Numbered from the stretch's first letter, positions 36,034-49,101 are shown. The stretch: DNA of 64,000 nucleotides from Scedosporium boydii (GCA_002221725.1 NJFT01000158.1:1-64000); one strand, 5' to 3'. Notes: generated by a model not told the origin, from the sequence alone. Translations and numbers: made by a program.

Positions 36034-39000
36034 GCTCTTATTATCCCCGCACGCTGTAATTACGTAGCTTGTAATTACTTTTTTATATATATATTTACTT
36101 ATTCCTTACTATTCCTAGACTCTAGAAGTTAAAAAGTCTACTTAGATTAAGGGAGTTAAAAGTTGGTAGATAAGAAGAGAGAAAAGAAGAAGCCTAAATA
36201 GACTATAAGAAGCTAATCTCTTCTATTTTACTTATCTAAGTGCTAATTAATAATTGCTAAGGATCTTAGCTAAGTATATCCTATGTAGGGTATCTTTAAA
36301 AGAGGCCGGTTTGGCTCCGGAAAGTCTAGTGCCTACACTAGCGAGTTCCTAGCATAAGGAAGATTCTTCTTAAATCTTTTACTATTATTAGTCTACTGAT
36401 CTTAGTCAATACTATTATCTGGGTCGCTGTAGCTATTGTACTAGTATATTGAATACTATTAATGCCTCTCTATCCTGATAAAGAAATTTTAAGGTTCCTT
36501 TAACTAATACTTAGGCTAGTATTTCTATTTGTAAGTACTATTATTTTTTAGTTATTAACTACTTTTTAAAATTATTAATTAATATTATAGTAACTAGCAC
36601 CTTAGCTCCTAATACTATTCTAGCTTAGTCTCTAGGCTTGTATTATGCTTTTAATATAGACTACATCTCTATAAGTACTTACTAATATAGCTTTAAATAT
36701 ATAATTATACTATATTTAATATTAAGTAAGCTATTAATTTAATAATTTAAAGACTATTAGTAATTAGCTAAAAGGCTATTATAGTTAGTACTTTTTTCTT
36801 TCTTAGTTATTTTATATAAGAATTTATTTACTTTTCTTAATTTCTATTTCTTTACTTTTTTTATAACTACTATTAAGAGAGATAATAAAATCTAATAACT
36901 TTACTAGTAGCATTATCAGGACCTCTATTAGTACTGCCTTCTTATTTCTACTTAGTTTTATAAATGCTTATATCCTCTATAAGTTTATTATTTAATTAAA
37001 AAAGGTGCTGCATCTGCTTAAGGGCTATAAAGATGAGATTTAGAAGATTGAAGAGAATAAGGTTTTGCTTAAGATTTTAAAGAAGATATTTAAGCTTATT
37101 AGCTAGTAAGTATAGATTTATCTTTTTTACTTATCTTTTTTTTATTTAAGGAACATGTCTAATTTTTTTTCTTTATTAGATTATAGAAGATATATCTACT
37201 AAGTATTTTATTTAGCTTTAGTTTTAATACCTTATTAGAAATTACCCTCTTAGGTATTACCTCTATTAAGGCTACTAAAGAGACTAACATTCAAGTTACT
37301 CTTATCTTCCCTATTTTCTTTACTTATATATTTTAGAATCTAAAGTATTTTTTATAATAGATTAATTAACTAGGAAAAAAAAGCTGGCATATATCTTCTT
37401 GACACTATTAACAGAGCCCTAATACTTGCCCTCTATATCTAACCCATAGTAAACTTCCTCCCTCCCAAATCCGATACAAAATCCCTTATTAGTAATAAAG
37501 AGGCTATCAAGGCAGTTAATACTAGAGCCAAGCTAAATAGCTTCTATAACCCTATTACCTTCCTCTACTATTTTATTATCTTTACTTGCCTTACTATCCT
37601 TATTACTATTATTATTAGCATTATCTAGGTCCTCTTACTTATACTTAATATAGTAAGCCCTACCCTAATAGGTAAGTTTTAGGAGAGTAATAAGATAATA
37701 GGAGAGTATTATAATACTATTAAGGATAGTATTATAAGATATTTTATTATTATAGTAATATTAAGTATTTTTACTTATAAGCTATAGAAAAGATAAATAA
37801 GGAAGAGATATAGGAAGCCCTTCCCCTCTAGAGATAATGGAGATATAGTTCTAGCTCCTACTATAAGTATATTTAAAGGTATTTTATAAGGAGAGGAAAA
37901 AAGTAGTTTAAGTATAGTAGAAGTTAAGGAGAATAATAAATAGATCAGTGCTAATCTATCTAAAAGCTAATGGGATCATTAAATAAAAAAGAAGAAAGAG
38001 GTTTAATATAGTTATTATATTTGCTATCTATTTTAATAGAAGTGAATAAGTAATAGTATATTAAAGTAATTTTAAATTAGTTAATAGATAGTACTTAATC
38101 CTAGACAGTATAAATTTAAACTATTCCTTCTAGAAAAAGTAAAATCCTCTTCTTAAATTACTTAGCTCCCTATAGTTAGTTAAATACACCTACTTATTTA
38201 TATAAATATTATAAGCTTATTACTACTATTAAACTCAGTCTTCTTCTATTCTATAATATAACTTAATATAGTATACTTTAATAGATAGATTAAACTTAAT
38301 ATAAACCAGCTTCTTAAAGTCTTTCTTATTATTTTTATAGATAATATAAATAATAGAAAAATTATTAATAATTGCTTTAATATTATTATAATAACTAGGG
38401 AGGTTAAGGATTTTTTAAAGTAACTTAAACCTCTATGCTTTAAGAGGATTATTTTTATTAGTACTCTAGAGCCAGAACTATACTATATTCTCCTCATATC
38501 TCTTCCTCCTTGTCTTCGAACATAGTGTATCAGGTAAATAAAAATATAGTAAATATATAATCTTTCCTAATGCTTAAAAAGATAAGTATACTTTTACTTT
38601 ATATTGCTAGTATAGACTCACCTGCGACTACAATCTCTCCATCTTCTAATAAAAATTAGTACAATCTGTAGTAGGAGTCCTTGATATAATAGCGGTGGGT
38701 GCTTCTAGCCATTGTTTATCTTGAGTAAGTGTAGGAGAGAAGTTAATTTTAAAAGTTATATATCTCGGTCCTACCAGGGGCTGACATAAGTTATCCTATT
38801 CTATCCTATAGCGGTCAGGCATCACACAAGGTCGCCAGCGAGTAGCTGTCTCGCCAAGTAATAAGAATAACTAACTAGTAAATTAATTAAGAAAGGTATA
38901 ATATAGGTAAAGGTCGCTAGCAAGTAGCTAGCACTGGGCTCCCTTAGGGGATAAAGGAGTATTAGTAAATAAGTTTACTTTACTAAGACCATAACAAGAC

Positions 39001-39772
39001 CTTATCTACCTCACCTAGCCTTTACTCTCCTTAAAACTATATTTCTTAGTAGTTAATAAGATACTTACTAAGGTAGTAATAAGACCTTATTTTACCTTAC
39101 CCCTCGCTCTCCTATCTATTTTTCTACTTCCTAGTAGCTAGTAAGATGTCCTTCGTTCCTCTGAGGAGCTATTATGAGACTTAAATCTACCTTATTCTCC
39201 TTTACTTAGCTTAAACCTATAGTTACTAAGATATAGCTTAATATATAGTTATATAAACTAGAAGAAAAGAGGAGTAGAGATAATAGGGAGAGAGAGGTAG
39301 GTGAAGTTAAAGTACTTAAATATAGCTATATCTTAAAGTATTTAAACTCTCCTCTCCTACCTTACCTAGTAGTTTTTATTTTCTTACAACTTTACTTTTA
39401 TTACTAAAACCTTTACTTTCTTTTTACTTCTTAGATATATTTACTTTAGAGTTTTTAAATTCTCTTTAGTTTTATCTAATTTACTATTTATTATAATAAA
39501 AATAATTATATAATATCCTTCTACTTTACCTTTAGCTGATTTTATTAATAAGTTATAGGGAGACTTACTATCTTAGGGTAATCTTATTAATAAGTTGTAG
39601 AAAGACTTCTTATCTTAGGCTAATCTCTTTAGCTTTATAAATTCTGTAGATGTATTATCCTTATATAATATATTTAAGAGCTGGGGAAAAGAGTTATTAG
39701 AAAGTAGTACTGAGTCTGCTTTAGTTCTATATACTTTTTATAGTAGTGCCTTGCACGGAGATTCTTTACTAG
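36034..39772. mobile_element. Old AT-rich repeat DNA, heavily RIP-mutated (right part)
   Basis: This is the continuation of the DNA into which the Gypsy-type element inserted. It is very AT-rich, with no ORF of note. Short segments of more normal composition (about 36310-36360, 37380-37500 and 38620-38800) may be less-mutated stretches of old transposons, but no domain can be assigned. Confidence 0.5.
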
Positions 39773-39777
39773 ATGAT

Positions 39778-40025
39778 TGTGAGGGTTCTGCGAAGCAGTA
39801 CTACTTGACAGAGGCCTATATACAGGAAGGTTTCGATGGGAAGGAAGAAGAAGAAAGGAATTCGATCGGAAAGGGGTCGGAGTAGATATTTACATTAGCG
39901 CCGTTGCCGTGGTGCCGCCGTTCGGGGCGCCGGCTGGCCTGTGCCACGGAACCGTCGCCACGGCGCCGGTGTGGCGGTCGGCTTGGGCTCTTGCCGAAGC
40001 CACACACACGGCGCAGCCCGTCACA
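39778..40025 (-). mobile_element. Solo LTR, 248 bp, GC-rich, TSD ATGAT
   Basis: On the plus strand the element reads TGTGAGGGTT...CCCGTCACA, with TGTGA/TCACA inverted ends. It is flanked by ATGAT at 39773-39777 and 40026-40030. A TATA-like TGTATATAGG read on the minus strand (near 39820) gives the orientation. It is much more GC-rich than its surroundings and belongs to a different family from the other LTRs here. A 63-codon minus-strand ORF inside it is not considered a gene. Confidence 0.88.
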
Positions 40026-40030
40026 ATGAT

Positions 40031-41154
40031 AAACTCATCTAAGGGCTAATATCTAGTAGCCTCTTAGTCAAGAATAGATGTGCTTCTTATAGTACTTTAA
40101 TTAGCTAGCTAACTAGTGACGAACCCCTAGAACTAATTACTCTACTTAAAACTACCCGCTTTTAAAAGCTACCAGCAAATAATACTCCCCTAATCTAAGC
40201 TAAAACCCCTTCATCTTAGAAAGACAACATTTTTCTCTCTAGTAAAGACCTAAAATTTGTTGCTCTACTAAATACTACCTTCTTAGGGAAACCATTACTA
40301 AATAGTTTCTAATCCGAAGCTGAGCCCACAGGGGCTAAGTCTACTTCACAGACAGTCAAGCTTTCACTAAGTACTAAATACCTAACAGTGCTTCCTTTAC
40401 CTACAACTAACTAACTATTACCAAGTTACTCTAAATAGACTTCCTATACCCCTAGGGCTAGAAAAAGAAAAGGTAAGGACACTCTCCGCCCTGTCCAGGC
40501 TGCGAAAAGAAAGAGGACTTCTAATAAGTTGTCTAAGCATAAAAGGAAAGAGACTTTATTAGCTCGTATTTAGATAGTACAGGTAGTTAATGTTAAGAGT
40601 ATTAAATTTATCTAGAATTAATATATTAAGGCCTGGGAGTAAATATAATAAGGACTACTATCTGAGTTTATAGAGGATATCTTACTATAAGGTGAAATCA
40701 GGAGCGTCATAGTTTGCTCTAATGGGGATGGACTACCTGTAGAATTAATATAGGATCTTAAGAAAGAAGAATATTATAGTACTGATCTTGTTGATTAGTA
40801 GCAGGTGTCTGTAGATAAGGCTGTGATTGAGAAACTGATTACATCTCTACTTGATAGTAAGAATATCCTGTAGCCTATAATAAAGATATAGATTAGTAAG
40901 TATAAGCCTTGAGCTATAGCCTGGGCAGTTTAGCGGAGGGGTTTAATATCTTATAGAGTAAGAGAAATATATATAATTAAAATATAAAATAATATCTAAG
41001 TATATATATTAATTAAATTTATAATGTCCTATAAAGGGTTATCTTAAAAGATATTACTCTAGCTCTAATAGCATCATTCCCTAACCCGAACCTCTTCCTA
41101 TTATAGGTACTTCTTATAAAGACTTTAATTCCTTTTTTACCTTAAGCTTCCTCT
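40031..41154. mobile_element. Decayed AT-rich repeat DNA
   Basis: No ORF of note. Composition is slightly less AT-rich at 40120-40550, where strings such as CTACCC and CTAAGC alternate with TA-rich parts, as in partly RIP-mutated transposon coding sequence. The element type is not recognisable. Confidence 0.4.
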
Positions 41155-41565
41155 TATTATAATTTTACACTAGCCTATTAACTAGTATCAGGTAGATATA
41201 ACTAGTATAGAGTTAAGGTATTATTTATTAGTAATAAGTAAAGTAGTTAAATAGTAACTATAATTATTATAGTAGTATATATGCAAGTATAGAGATATAA
41301 GTATTACTTAAATTAACTACTAGAGAGTAATAAGAAACGAACTAGATATATAGGGTAAACCGTAGCTTATATAGACGTTTCTCTCCCAGGCTCTCTAAGG
41401 TAATCAGAGCTACTTAACTAGTAATCGGAAGTAATCACTAAGTGATCGGGGTGATTGCAAGGGTAATCATCACTGATCTTTAACCTCTTCCTCCAATCGG
41501 GTCCCTGCGCGCCGGACACCTGCAAGCAGCTGCCCGCGCCTTGTAATTCTATCGCCTGTCACCGC
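41155..41565 (-). mobile_element. Partial or decayed LTR related to the 27659 family
   Basis: Read on the minus strand, the segment around 41366-41400 (GAGAGAAACGTCTATATAAG) matches the TATA region of the solo LTR at 27659. The following decayed sequence lines up to a TATTATAATTTT end at about 41155 that corresponds to that LTR's 3' end. The 5' boundary, estimated from the spacing in the intact copy, is uncertain, and no TSD was found. Confidence 0.5.
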
Positions 41566-42608
41566 CTTAGGCCTACATAAAGGTCGGCCTGTAACACCTC
41601 CTTACAACAACGCACGCACTAATAAATCCAAATACTATAATGACGCTGACCGCGATTCTGATCTTAGTGCCCGTCGCTAGCCCGCCATTCCCTTGCTCTT
41701 AGCTCTGGCTACTCTCTTCGTCCTATTCACCCTCTCTACCTTCTTTATAGTGTCCCCCCTCGCTACTCTCTTCCTTATGTGTCTCTCTCGGCGTCTCTAC
41801 TATTCATGGTAGGTACAGAATTGCTGTTGCATCTGCTATTCTTCACGACTGTGCAGTGGTAGGGTAAGGTAAGAAGTCATTTGGGAAGCGGCCAGCCGCT
41901 GTAGCAAGGAGATCACACAGCCCCAGTGTGGCCATACTAGCCTCTCCTCACAAACCCCTCACATTCGTCCATCACCCAGCCTTCGGAAGGCACAGGGACT
42001 GTTTGTGGATGAGTCGCAAACAAGGGACCAGCTTCGATCAAGGACACATTAATGCCCTTACATAAATATCCAGGAGGAGACACAGGCAAGCGGCTAGGGC
42101 CGCCAGCCCAAGTTAGGGCCCACCAATCCGCAACCAAGAACCCCCCACCCCAATCAGGCTGAGCTATCTTACGGTAGAGGTAAGGATCTATTACGGACTC
42201 CAAAGGAAGAAAAGGAATATATATAATACCTTACTTAAACTAATTTGCAATCAAGAGAGGCGAAGGGTATCTTACTACTACAAGGGGCAGCTAAACTTGT
42301 TAACTAGTAAAACTATAATTATAAGGGACTAATAAAATAATAAGTCTAATTTTTAGGAGAGAATAATACTATAACATCTTATTATCTAAGTACTAGTGCC
42401 GGGCGCACAAATGAAGAAAAGGCTCCTAGATCTGAAAGTTTACTATATATGAATAATACATACTATAGGTAAGTGTATATATACAAGCTAGCACTTCCTA
42501 ATAAATCTTGTTAGGGCCGAAGAAGAACATGTTTCTGGAGGAGCTAAGCCTATCTGACAATGATATCAGACTTCCCACTTTCACTATAAAGTACGCATAC
42601 CTCTCTAG
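41566..42608. other. Mixed-composition edge of the AT-rich block
   Basis: Segments of normal composition (about 41500-41940 and 41940-42200) alternate with AT-rich DNA. An 88-codon minus-strand ORF at 41937-42203 has coding-like composition but no recognised domain and may be a gene remnant. Confidence 0.4.
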
Positions 42609-42812
42609 CTAGGGAAGATTATTGTTAAGCCTATTTAGGCTGTTTTTAAGAGATTCATTAATCTGCTGATCATTACCAAATGCTGCGAATTCGGTAAGCC
42701 AAACTGGTCTATCCTTGCAGACGCGGCGGACTTCCTTAAGGTGTTGGATTAAAGCATCGCCTTGATGGTACTCAGCCCCAACTAACCTACCTTTCAGCTG
42801 GTCTGCGGTCAT
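42609..42812 (-). pseudogene. Fragment of a GH128-like glycoside hydrolase
   Basis: The minus-strand frame contains LIQHLKEVRR...RPVWLTEFAAFG, resembling the end of the catalytic domain of GH128 (asl1-type) beta-1,3-glucanases, where the Glu of the WLTEF motif is the catalytic nucleophile. The rest of the enzyme is absent. Downstream the frame runs into Asn/Leu-rich AT-biased sequence (LNRLNNNLP). It lies exactly at the edge of the AT-rich block, so it is most likely a truncated relic. Confidence 0.5.
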
Positions 42813-42815
42813 GGT

Positions 42816-43334
42816 ATGTCCTTGTTCATTGCCGCGATATTCGACTGGGAGCCTCGCACAGATCAAGACGACGCACTTCTCGAGATAGTTGTCAGCAACA
42901 GTAGAGAGAATGTCCCAGCGGTGGATCTCAAGCTGACCCTCACAGAACGTCGCATGCTGCGATACGGTAATATGTCAACCGACGGGTGGCAACTGCACGA
43001 TAAAAATCTCACTCACGACGCCTTTTCCCCAAAGATATTCACCCTCCGGTTTGAGCAGGGCAGGTTTCCCGTTGTCGCAAATACCACCTCTGGCCTCTGT
43101 CACTGGTATTCTCTGCATCTCAAGTTCGACCCGTCCCCATACCCACCCCTCGATGAATGGGCCGTGAAGAGACCGGCAGAAGGGCACAAGTACTGGGAGA
43201 GGAAAGACTTTTACAGGGACCAAATTGAAGGAGATGTGTACTATGACCCAGAAACCGGGGTTTCGGGGCGAGAGAGGGCGAGAAAGCTGAAGGCCAACCT
43301 GGCAGGGAAGAGGGACTTGAGGAGGAGGGTTTGA
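42816..43334 (+). CDS. Hypothetical protein, possibly 3' gene fragment
   Basis: A 172-codon frame with normal codon use ending in a basic stretch (GKRDLRRRV). Segments such as HWYSLHLKFDPSPYPPLDEW look like a real protein, but I do not recognise the family. The first codons (MSLFIAAIFDWEPR) may come after a splice site, so the true start may lie upstream in lost sequence. Adjacent to the AT-rich block. Confidence 0.4.
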   Translation: MSLFIAAIFDWEPRTDQDDALLEIVVSNSRENVPAVDLKLTLTERRMLRYGNMSTDGWQLHDKNLTHDAFSPKIFTLRFEQGRFPVVANTTSGLCHWYSLHLKFDPSPYPPLDEWAVKRPAEGHKYWERKDFYRDQIEGDVYYDPETGVSGRERARKLKANLAGKRDLRRRV

Positions 43335-46001
43335 TATCGTGCTTGACGAGGGTCAGCTATACTTTTGGTGCCTGGAGCAGGAAGTGAGCTTTGTAGTTGG
43401 ATGGCGCAAAATCACTCCTAGTATGCTAGATTGATGCCGTTTAAGGAATTTCCGAGTTCAAAGTATATAATCGGACGGAATATACATCATCTTATTTTTA
43501 TCTATTTTACTTACAGTACGGCCGCAGTCGCCCACGCTTATTCGCGTAAGTAGAACTAGGGCAAGGGGGGTACAAGAAGGATCTTCTAGATCTTATTTAA
43601 GAGAATAGTAGGAAAGGTTCATTTTACTTCTTTGCTTTTCTCTCTTCAAGTAAGCCAAGTATCAAGTTAAACCGAGACCCTCGTTAACCGGCCGCCCTCC
43701 AAGCCGGCCATTTGTCTGTCTCTCTTATTGCAAGTATCATTCTTTAATTGGCGTTCGTATTCTATTAGAACTTTTCTTTCCGTTGATCAACCATTTCGAC
43801 GTCCTTTCGAGTCTTCCTGCAGCTTGTGTGGCTGCTGGTGCGAGGGTTCGATATCTGACCATTGTGACCAGCCACCCTACTATTTTTACTCGATTTGACA
43901 AGCTATGCCACACTAGCCCATCTCACTACGTTGTTTGCATGGTCCATGACTTCCAGCTAACTGTAAAGGGAGACTGTATCAAGATCACAATTCAACCTAA
44001 TGACTGGGATCTAATTGGCAAGTTGGGGTTTCTACCAAAGTTTCTTCAACTCTATTGGAGGATGAGATACGGCGACGAAGAGGCTTGGAAGAGTTTACAC
44101 AGAGCCCAGTACTCTCTCTCCCCGAAACAGAAACCTATCCGCCTTTAAGCGTCCGAGACCGATTTGATAAGCACAATCGAGAACTCCGACACCTATCAAG
44201 GCGTTTTTTTATCTACAGGATGCTTTACTCGCCTCGGGGCTCACAAAGACTTTCCTCTAACCGAGGCGCAGCTGAAGGGCGGGAAACATCTCAGGACGTG
44301 TCTAACACGGCCCAAAGCAGTCGACTGGGCTATGCCCAAGTCGTAAAAGGAATGCGTCGGGTGTCTCACGTGGTTGCTGTGCCAGGCTGGCTATGCAACT
44401 GAGCGACGGTCTACATACCTTCGTACCTGCACGTTTGGCTCGTCAATTCAGTGTATTGCGGGCGGCCCCGTCGTACTCAAGATGGAGGTCAAGAAACCGA
44501 GCATTTGACCCATGGAGAGCTGATGCTTGTTCGTACCATTGCGTGGCGGTGTTTACTGAGGGTGGTAACACGACAGTTCGTTGTAAAAAGACATTAGCAA
44601 CCTGACCACAATCGTAGATCGGGCACACTTTGCCCAACTTTTCAAATCCTCCCGCACACAGGCACGGAAAAATCACCATGTCATTGGCGCTTGGGTTGAT
44701 GCCCGAACCAATGCGCGCGCATTGGCATTGACATTGGCCCCCGTTTTTCTGCTTCCTGGCTGTTTCACCTTGGGGTTCGGAGGGATTGGAAAGGGGTGGC
44801 CACAAGTACTTTTAACCGATCACTCCGCTAGGAAATACACAATTGTCCATGAGGTACTGGTGGCCCATTGAGAGTGGCCTTTCGGGTTCAATAGTGCAGG
44901 TAAGCACAGTTGGGCGTCTCGAGCACGTCGAGATTGGTGGCCACTGTCAGCCCAACCAAGCCACGCGATTCGGCGACAAGGATCTTCTGACTTGGACTCA
45001 ACGAGAAGTATATTGCGACCCAAGGAATTGGTAGGAGATAATAATATATATCTCTCAAATCGAGCGGGATCCGCTTGCTCAGAAGAAGCCTTAGATGGCA
45101 TCTGTCCCCTATCCTCTCTCTCCAATACCTTCACCCACAACAGCCCCTAACCCGTCCCTTTCCCATTCACAATGTCAGTTGCCACTGCTAGGAACCTAAG
45201 CACCGTTGACGAGTCTTGGGGCTTCGAGGTTCTGCGTGGATCTAACGAGGAGTAAGTAGCTGGTGCATCTTTTGCAGCTTTAATTTTTCTCTCTCCCGTT
45301 CTAGTCATTTCCTCAGTTACGCGAACCTTTGGCATACTTCCTGTATGCATTGACAACGTCAAACATTGGCGATTGTTCCAAAATTTCCATCTTATACTTC
45401 CCGAAGGATGTATGTTCAGCCATGCATTGCATTGTTTCCCAATTGAAGGAACCAGCCGGATCTATTTCCTCGGACCTCTTCCCTCGGACCCATGCGCCAG
45501 GAGCCAAGCCAAACGATATATGGATCTAGCCAGGGAGCCCGTGGACATACCAGGTCGGACAACCGTCCGGTCTGGCAGGATGACGCCTTCAATGGCTCAT
45601 GCTCATTCGAGCAAACGCTACCTACTGTAGTGGCGTGGAAATTTCAATGCTATATATCCCAAGGGAATAATTCTTGCAACCGCAGCCGGAAGGAAATGCA
45701 ATCCCAAACTCGGACCTAGAAGGCCTTGATAGAGCTGTAGAATCCCGTCTGCCCGATTGCAGTGAGAACATGACGTTGCGCCCAATCCCCGTTTACCCAT
45801 TTTTCCTTCCCATTTTCGCGCCATGACTTCGTTCCGGAGACGTCCTCTAGCTCTGCACGAAGCCAAGGATCCCACACAATATCAAACTAACCATTGTTGC
45901 GCGGAAGATCTTGCAACATCGCACCGTATTTGCTTCGCGAGACAGGTCCCGATCTTTCAGTAGATTTCGATTTCATCTTTTCTAACAGCCCCTTGGAACC
46001 T
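43335..46001. other. Region with weak ORFs only
   Basis: A 121-codon plus ORF at 43783-44148 has coding-like composition but no recognised domain. An 80-bp first-exon-like segment at 45172-45251 starts ATG in CACA context and ends at a perfect GTAAGT donor. All downstream frames close quickly, so it could be the stump of a broken gene. Nothing else is supported. Confidence 0.35.
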
Positions 46002-46766
46002 ATGGACTGGGTCTCTGACGACTACCACCCGCCGCCGAATCGTATTTCCAACCAGGCCCACAGTGCTGTCGGGCCCCGTTCCCTTTCTCTCCGGTACGCT
46101 ATTCCCATAAATTTGTGTGGTATCTGGAAACCTCCGAACTAAGCAAATTCACAGAGAGGATTCCGGCATGAGCTCTAATAACACAATCGGTTCCACACCT
46201 GGCACTGGAGAAGCACCCTCGTAAGTGGATCCAAGTCGAAGGCGGGATAATTGTTATGGCCGCTTATTTCCGGTGGTAGAGAGAATTATTCCCCCGAGAG
46301 CCCAGAAAACATGTTCAAGCCATGTCCTGTTGAGGGTTGCTCTTTTCGCGCCAAGTCAAACAAAGACGTCGATCGGCACTACATTTCGGTCCATGAAAAT
46401 GCGCGAATATACTTCTGCGATCACCGAGGGTGCACCTATATATCAGGTTGGTCAAGGAAGGATGCACGCGATCGCCATATCAATAGGGTACACGGCCAAG
46501 CATACTCTTCGCTCTCACGGTCGCCCCCCCGGGAAAACGCATCTTCGGCATCCGGTTGGGACTATAGTGACACCGAGAGAATATCTCTGGCGAAACCTAG
46601 TCGCCGCACGACATCTTCCACGCCATTTACCGTTGAGGATGCCCTCTCTCAACTTGAGGAGGAGCGGCGAATGCGATTGGATGCCGAAAATCGACTACAA
46701 GTCTTGCAGAAAAGCTACAGCGAGAGAGACAGGGTTCTACTGAGAATCTTGTCTCGGAAGGTTTAG
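46002..46766 (+). CDS. C2H2 zinc-finger protein
   Basis: Three exons (46002-46093, 46155-46220, 46280-46766) join in frame to 214 aa. Both introns are short with good GTACGC/GTAAGT donors. Two C2H2-type fingers follow a Ser/Asn/Pro-rich N-terminus: C-PVEG-C...H-YISV-H and C-DHRG-C...H-INRV-H. The C-terminal part (EDALSQLEEERRMRLDAENR onward) is a predicted coiled coil. Probably a nuclear DNA-binding protein of the fungal CPVxGC-type family. The start is uncertain, because CTAACAG just before this ATG is itself a possible acceptor and an additional upstream exon cannot be excluded. Confidence 0.7.
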
Positions 46767-48327
46767 CCGGTTATCGATATAAACTCTTGTCGACCAAGTT
46801 TGCGAGACTCTAGAGGAAGCTGCGCAGGTGCTCCTGTCCTAGGAAATGGGTGACGGCATACGGCACATATATTAAACGACGGCTCGACGTTTTGTTTCTG
46901 ACTCTGTGATTCACCTCTAGGTTCTCGGAGTAGTGGGGAGGTTTAATAGGGCAGAGGGCAGGGTTATGTTGAGAGTGATAGGATCGAACATCTAGCTGAC
47001 AGGTGGCAAATTCATATATTCGTTAGCAAGTTTCCTGTTGGTTGCCATAATATTGTTTTATATCCTTTTTTCTGTTCTTCGATTCTAGTAGCATTCACAT
47101 TTCTTGTAATGATATATTTAATAGCGTTTAGGCAAATAAGCGGTGAATTATCGACCGATGTTCTACAATGCAAAACGAAAGGACCAGTCATAGGAGATGA
47201 ATATTAGCCTCGGTGGTCAAGTATCGCAACCGTTATAGCGCTGCGTCGACAGCCTTGCTATTCGAATAATCAAGAGAGAAGAAATATATTGCCTAACTAG
47301 CGGTACCAACATGTCCTGGTGTTTGCTGGTACGGGGAAATGAACTAGTTATCTGGCTACCAATAATAAGATACTGGGAGGAAGATGTGGAATTTCCAACC
47401 TGTGTCCATTCTAATGTTGACAGTTGAGACACTTGTATAGGGTTAAGATTTCATAAACTCACTTCCTCACATCTTAATACTACCTTCAGAGATGCCTCAA
47501 GTTATCAATATACTTATTTTATTTTTCTCTTCTCGTTGAAGCTGCCCTAGAACTTAATAGGGGAGGGGGTCTTTGTTGTATAGTTACTTGGTTGTAAGAT
47601 AGTGATAATCGCACCTACTTTTCTAAACTCAAGAGTCTAAATTCCTGGTCTTAGCTAGGTTAGAGCCTGCTTTGACCTTTGGATGTTATCATCTTTCCGA
47701 GTAGGCCTGTTCCTACAGTTAACACTGGACTATCATTTACTTCAGCGACACCGTTGCGCGACTCTCTTTACTTGAGTTGGGGGGGGGGGGACCCAAAGTC
47801 CTCTGTCCTTGATCATCATAAAGCAGTGCTGGCCGTAGAACTTTAGTGTATGACGTCTGGATAGATGCTACCTAGCATAACTGATAAGCCCTCTTCTCTG
47901 AGACGTGCTCCCTTCTTGTTGTGGTTTGCTACGTGTCGGGTTTGATTATGAGTACTGGCCCTTATAGCACCTGACATTCTAATTGAACTTCCTTCAGGGC
48001 CGAGACCCATGTCTGAGTCGAGCACTCATATGCCCATAAGCTATCTCGGTATAGTCTATGCGAGGTAAGGGGCACTTATCCTCTCACCCGAGATGGCGTG
48101 TAAAATTTGGCTTCTTTCGGCAGGGTATGTGCCCTGACAGTGGAAAAGAAAGGGCGGACTTTTTGAGAGAAGACTGACAATTGTAGAAACAGAGTTAGCG
48201 CCGCCTACCCCTTCATCACCACTGGAACGGCGAGCAAACCTTGGGGGTTGGGTCCTAGCCTCCCGGATTAACTATAATTATAACATAGTAGGAACTAAAT
48301 AAATAGAACTGGTTGATATATAGCAAG
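46767..48327. other. Intergenic region
   Basis: No supported gene. A run of ten G occurs near 47780. Composition is slightly AT-rich but without recognisable transposon ends. Confidence 0.45.
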
Positions 48328-49101
48328 TTAATTCCCCTTACCATGCAAGCACTTGTAAAGACCTATTATCCCACCAATGATGGTCACAATCCCCGCAGCG
48401 ATTCCAATGATTTCCCCAACATTTAGACCAGAGCCTTTCTTTCCCCCAGTAGACGAACTAGTCGATGTGGCCTCAGCTGCACTTGTAGTCTGTGTCCCTC
48501 CATCTTGTCCAAGTCTATCAATCAATGCCCTTGGTCATAAGAGGGGCTAGATTGTCTCACCTTCCGTGCCACTGGAATCTGGAGTGCTTGGGGACGTAGA
48601 ACCTCCATGGCAACATTCTCCGTCGCAACAGCCGCGCCCGTCGTGGCAGACACTACCATCCTTACAAATAGTAGATGAAGTTGGGCTGGCGCAACACGTA
48701 TTTCCACAGCAGCCGAGATTAGTATCGCAAACCGAACCGTCAGAGCAGCAGTCGTTACCCTCATCTAGGTTGTAGCAGTTGACTATGCTCGGCCGAGATC
48801 CACTGCACCAATTCCAAGATTTGCCTTGGAGTCGACAGCATTCATTTGGAGGGTCCGCGCCTTCAGTTCCTGCGAGAGGACAATAGGACGGTTGCGCCGC
48901 GCTAACATTGATAGATCTAACGACAATCTCGCGCGGGAATGCGTCGGGAGATGATCTTTGCGACTGCCGTCCGAGAATCCCTTGAGTCAAATAAGACGAC
49001 ACACACACATCATCATCAGATAGGATATATTTGATCGACTTACCAGCAAAACTTACAAAGCTCATACACCAAATGGTGATGAGATGCTGTTTTATATTCA
49101 T
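48328..49101 (-). CDS. Cys-rich single-pass surface protein
   Basis: Three exons (49044-49101, 48561-48980, 48328-48503) join in frame to 217 aa. A hydrophobic N-terminus acts as a signal peptide. The extracellular part has a first Cys group (ECC...WC...NC) and then two similar modules, CCSDGSVCDTNLGCCGNTCC and a following ICKDGSVCHDGRGCCDGECC. A Ser/Thr-rich stalk, likely O-glycosylated, precedes a single membrane helix (GEIIGIAAGIVTIIGGIIGLY) and a short basic tail. The architecture suggests a plasma-membrane or wall-sensing protein. The Cys spacing recalls granulin or chitin-binding modules, but I cannot assign it to one. The last acceptor (ACAAG) was chosen by phase; a close alternative would break the frame. 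Confidence 0.72.

Noticed and set aside
39816..40007. 63-codon minus ORF in a GC-rich island
   Set aside because: It lies wholly inside a solo LTR defined by TSD and terminal inverted ends.
43783..44148. 121-codon plus ORF
   Set aside because: Composition is plausible, but no domain, start context or adjoining exons; not enough to call a gene.
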